NCBI GenBank assembly: GCA_030622585.1
Contig: JAUXFZ010000121.1
Coordinates: 1-7,168, forward strand
Length of the DNA stretch: 7,168 nucleotides
DNA from: Myxococcales bacterium
Lineage (GTDB): Bacteria > Myxococcota_A > Polyangia > Polyangiales > Houyiibacteriaceae
Direction: 5' to 3'
In this document: positions 6,096-7,168 of the stretch, piece by piece
Layout of the letters: every line of letters begins with the position of its first letter
Numbering within the stretch: position 1 is the first letter of the stretch
Made by a program: the position numbers and the translations under genes
The notes under the pieces: model-generated
What the model saw: the letters and a program-made list of their open reading frames with translations, nothing else
The model's database searches: none
What the model was told of the DNA's origin: nothing

Positions 6096-6965
6096 GTGCG
6101 AAGGGGGTCTTCATTGGAGAGACTGACGCTGAGGGAGAGAATTCGGTCCAGGGATCTTCGCATCCAATCTGGTGGGCCGTGGGCGTATACCCTGAGCGCG
6201 ATCGCGCACTATGGCGTTCGGGCGGTCGCGGGCTCCCGCGTGCAGCGTGACAGCGAACACATCCTCAATGAATACGAAGCGGACGACCGCGACGAGTATT
6301 GGGACGACCAGCTTTCTCTAGAGCAGCTCATCTATGGCGACGATCGCACACCCAAATGGTTGCTGCAGAACGGTGAGTTGGTCGTAGGGATTGATCGCGT
6401 TTCGCGCGAGTACTTAACGCAGCGCCTCCTGTCTCGCGTGTCGGCGTGTCTTCCAGACGGAAAGGGCACCATCGCCGAGTTCGGGTGCGGCACGGGTAGG
6501 AACCTATTCTTCTTGAGGCAGCACTTTCCGGAGGCTCGACTCGTGGGATTCGAGCTGAGTCCCAGTACAGCGGCGCGAGCCCAGGCGGACGCCGACGCAT
6601 TCGATTTGGACATCGAGGTGAACCAGGCAGACATCACCGCGCCGCTGGCGTGGGATGGTCGTGCTTCGGTCTCCTTCACCGTTCACGCGCTAGAACAACT
6701 TCCTCGTGTGTTCCCGGTCGCCGTCGATCAGATTTTGGGAGTCACGGATGGAGCTGCCATCTTTTTCGAGCCGGTACGCGAGTTGTTCCCCGTGACCCCT
6801 CGAGGTTTGGCTGCCCGTTTGCGACTGAGAAACGCGGATCATTTGAATGGGCTGCTGAACTATCTTCGTCAGAACGGGGCTGGGCGTGTCGTCGTTGCCG
6901 AGCGGCTTCCTACCGTCGGTGCTCCGCTCAACCAGACGTCCGAAATCGTCGTCGAAATGAGCTAG
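6096..6965 (+). CDS. Class I SAM-dependent methyltransferase, substrate unknown
   Basis: The 289-residue product has a Rossmann-type methyltransferase core from about residue 100: motif I IAEFGCGTGRN (126-136), the ribose-binding acidic residue Glu152 in VGFELSPS (150-157), a motif II region NQADITAPLAW (176-186) and FTVHALEQLPRV (194-205), where class I enzymes keep their motif IV/post-II residues. The first 100 residues are not recognised and contain an acidic stretch (58-71). No signal peptide is seen, so it should be cytoplasmic. Nothing nearby shows its substrate. The longest form starts at GTG 6096, but that codon has no proper ribosome binding site. TTG at 6114 is preceded by AAGGGGG (6101-6107) at 6-bp spacing and may be the true start, giving 283 residues. 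It points away from the DUF3604 operon and converges on the partial gene to the right. Confidence 0.87.
   Translation: MRRGSSLERLTLRERIRSRDLRIQSGGPWAYTLSAIAHYGVRAVAGSRVQRDSEHILNEYEADDRDEYWDDQLSLEQLIYGDDRTPKWLLQNGELVVGIDRVSREYLTQRLLSRVSACLPDGKGTIAEFGCGTGRNLFFLRQHFPEARLVGFELSPSTAARAQADADAFDLDIEVNQADITAPLAWDGRASVSFTVHALEQLPRVFPVAVDQILGVTDGAAIFFEPVRELFPVTPRGLAARLRLRNADHLNGLLNYLRQNGAGRVVVAERLPTVGAPLNQTSEIVVEMS
6101..6107 (+). promoter_or_regulatory. Candidate ribosome binding site for a TTG start at 6114
   Basis: AAGGGGG is 6 bp from an in-frame TTG at 6114-6116 and lies inside the longest methyltransferase reading frame. If used, the GTG at 6096 is not the start. The weak plus-strand promoter candidate at 6064-6092 would start RNA near 6099, which also fits a start at 6114 better than at 6096. 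Confidence 0.4.
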
Positions 6966-6979
6966 AGTCGAGTTGGGGT

Positions 6980-7168
6980 TCAGGGGGCGGACCGGCCCTG
7001 GACGGCCAGCATCTCCAGCACTTCCTGGGCAACTTCAGGTCGGACGGCCACGAGATTGTACCCCGTGGCCGGTAGCAATTCGGTCGGGAGGGTAGCGAAA
7101 TAGGGACTCGCGGTCACCGTGGCCTCACCAGTCGGGCCGGTACGAATGAACACGAAGCCTGCGCCGAC
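6980..7168 (-). CDS. C-terminal end of an unrecognised protein (partial, cut by window edge)
   Basis: The minus strand is open from the right edge to a TGA at 6982-6980, giving 62 codons with mostly G or C in third positions, which supports real coding. The visible part reads as short strands (GAGFVFIRTG, then EATVTASPYF), followed by YNLVAVRPEVAQEVLEMLAV, a likely strand plus helix near the C-terminus. No catalytic motif, membrane segment or family signature is seen, and no function is proposed. Its stop is 14 bp from the convergent methyltransferase stop, with no clear terminator hairpin between them. Confidence 0.6.
   Translation of the reverse strand, partial: VGAGFVFIRTGPTGEATVTASPYFATLPTELLPATGYNLVAVRPEVAQEVLEMLAVQGRSAP

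Noticed and set aside
6966..7010. Possible terminator between the methyltransferase and the right-edge gene
   Set aside because: The 14-bp gap has no stem, and the GGCC-containing stretch just inside the right-edge gene lacks a following T-run.

Overview
The window is GC-rich and densely coding. Its envelope proteins (two Tat-type lipoproteins, one with a glycine-hexapeptide linker after the lipid-attachment cysteine) suggest a Gram-negative bacterium, most plausibly a myxobacterium-like (Myxococcota/deltaproteobacterial) lineage. That taxonomic call is inferred from protein style and composition only. No RNA gene, insertion sequence, CRISPR array or phage signal was seen.

Layout. Positions 1-463 (minus) hold the 5' end of a PhoD-type alkaline phosphatase gene, cut by the window edge. 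A 98-bp divergent spacer (464-561) separates it from a PhoX/DUF839-family gene on the plus strand (562-1848). A three-gene minus-strand operon then runs from 6005 down to 1853: a membrane-anchored DUF3604 (PHP-like) hydrolase, a membrane-anchored PpiC/SurA-like protein, and a HupE/UreJ-type membrane protein. The first two genes overlap by 4 bp (ATGA) and the second and third by 1 bp (TAGTG), so translation is probably coupled. The HupE-like gene converges on phoX with only 4 bp between stop codons. Divergent from the operon, across a 90-bp spacer, is a plus-strand SAM-dependent methyltransferase gene (6096-6965). It converges on the 3' end of an unrecognised minus-strand gene (6980-7168), cut by the right edge.

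How the genes may work together. All the enzymes from 1 to 6005 look exported or facing the periplasm. PhoD and PhoX are metal-dependent phosphatases of phosphate scavenging, and DUF3604 has PHP-style metal-binding motifs. The PpiC/SurA-like protein could help fold the hydrolase outside the cytoplasm. The HupE/UreJ family is tied to nickel/metal handling in hydrogenase and urease systems, so the third gene could supply or move a metal. The DUF3604/PpiC-like/HupE-like operon is the most interesting element: its members are tightly coupled and its substrate and metal cannot be named from sequence.
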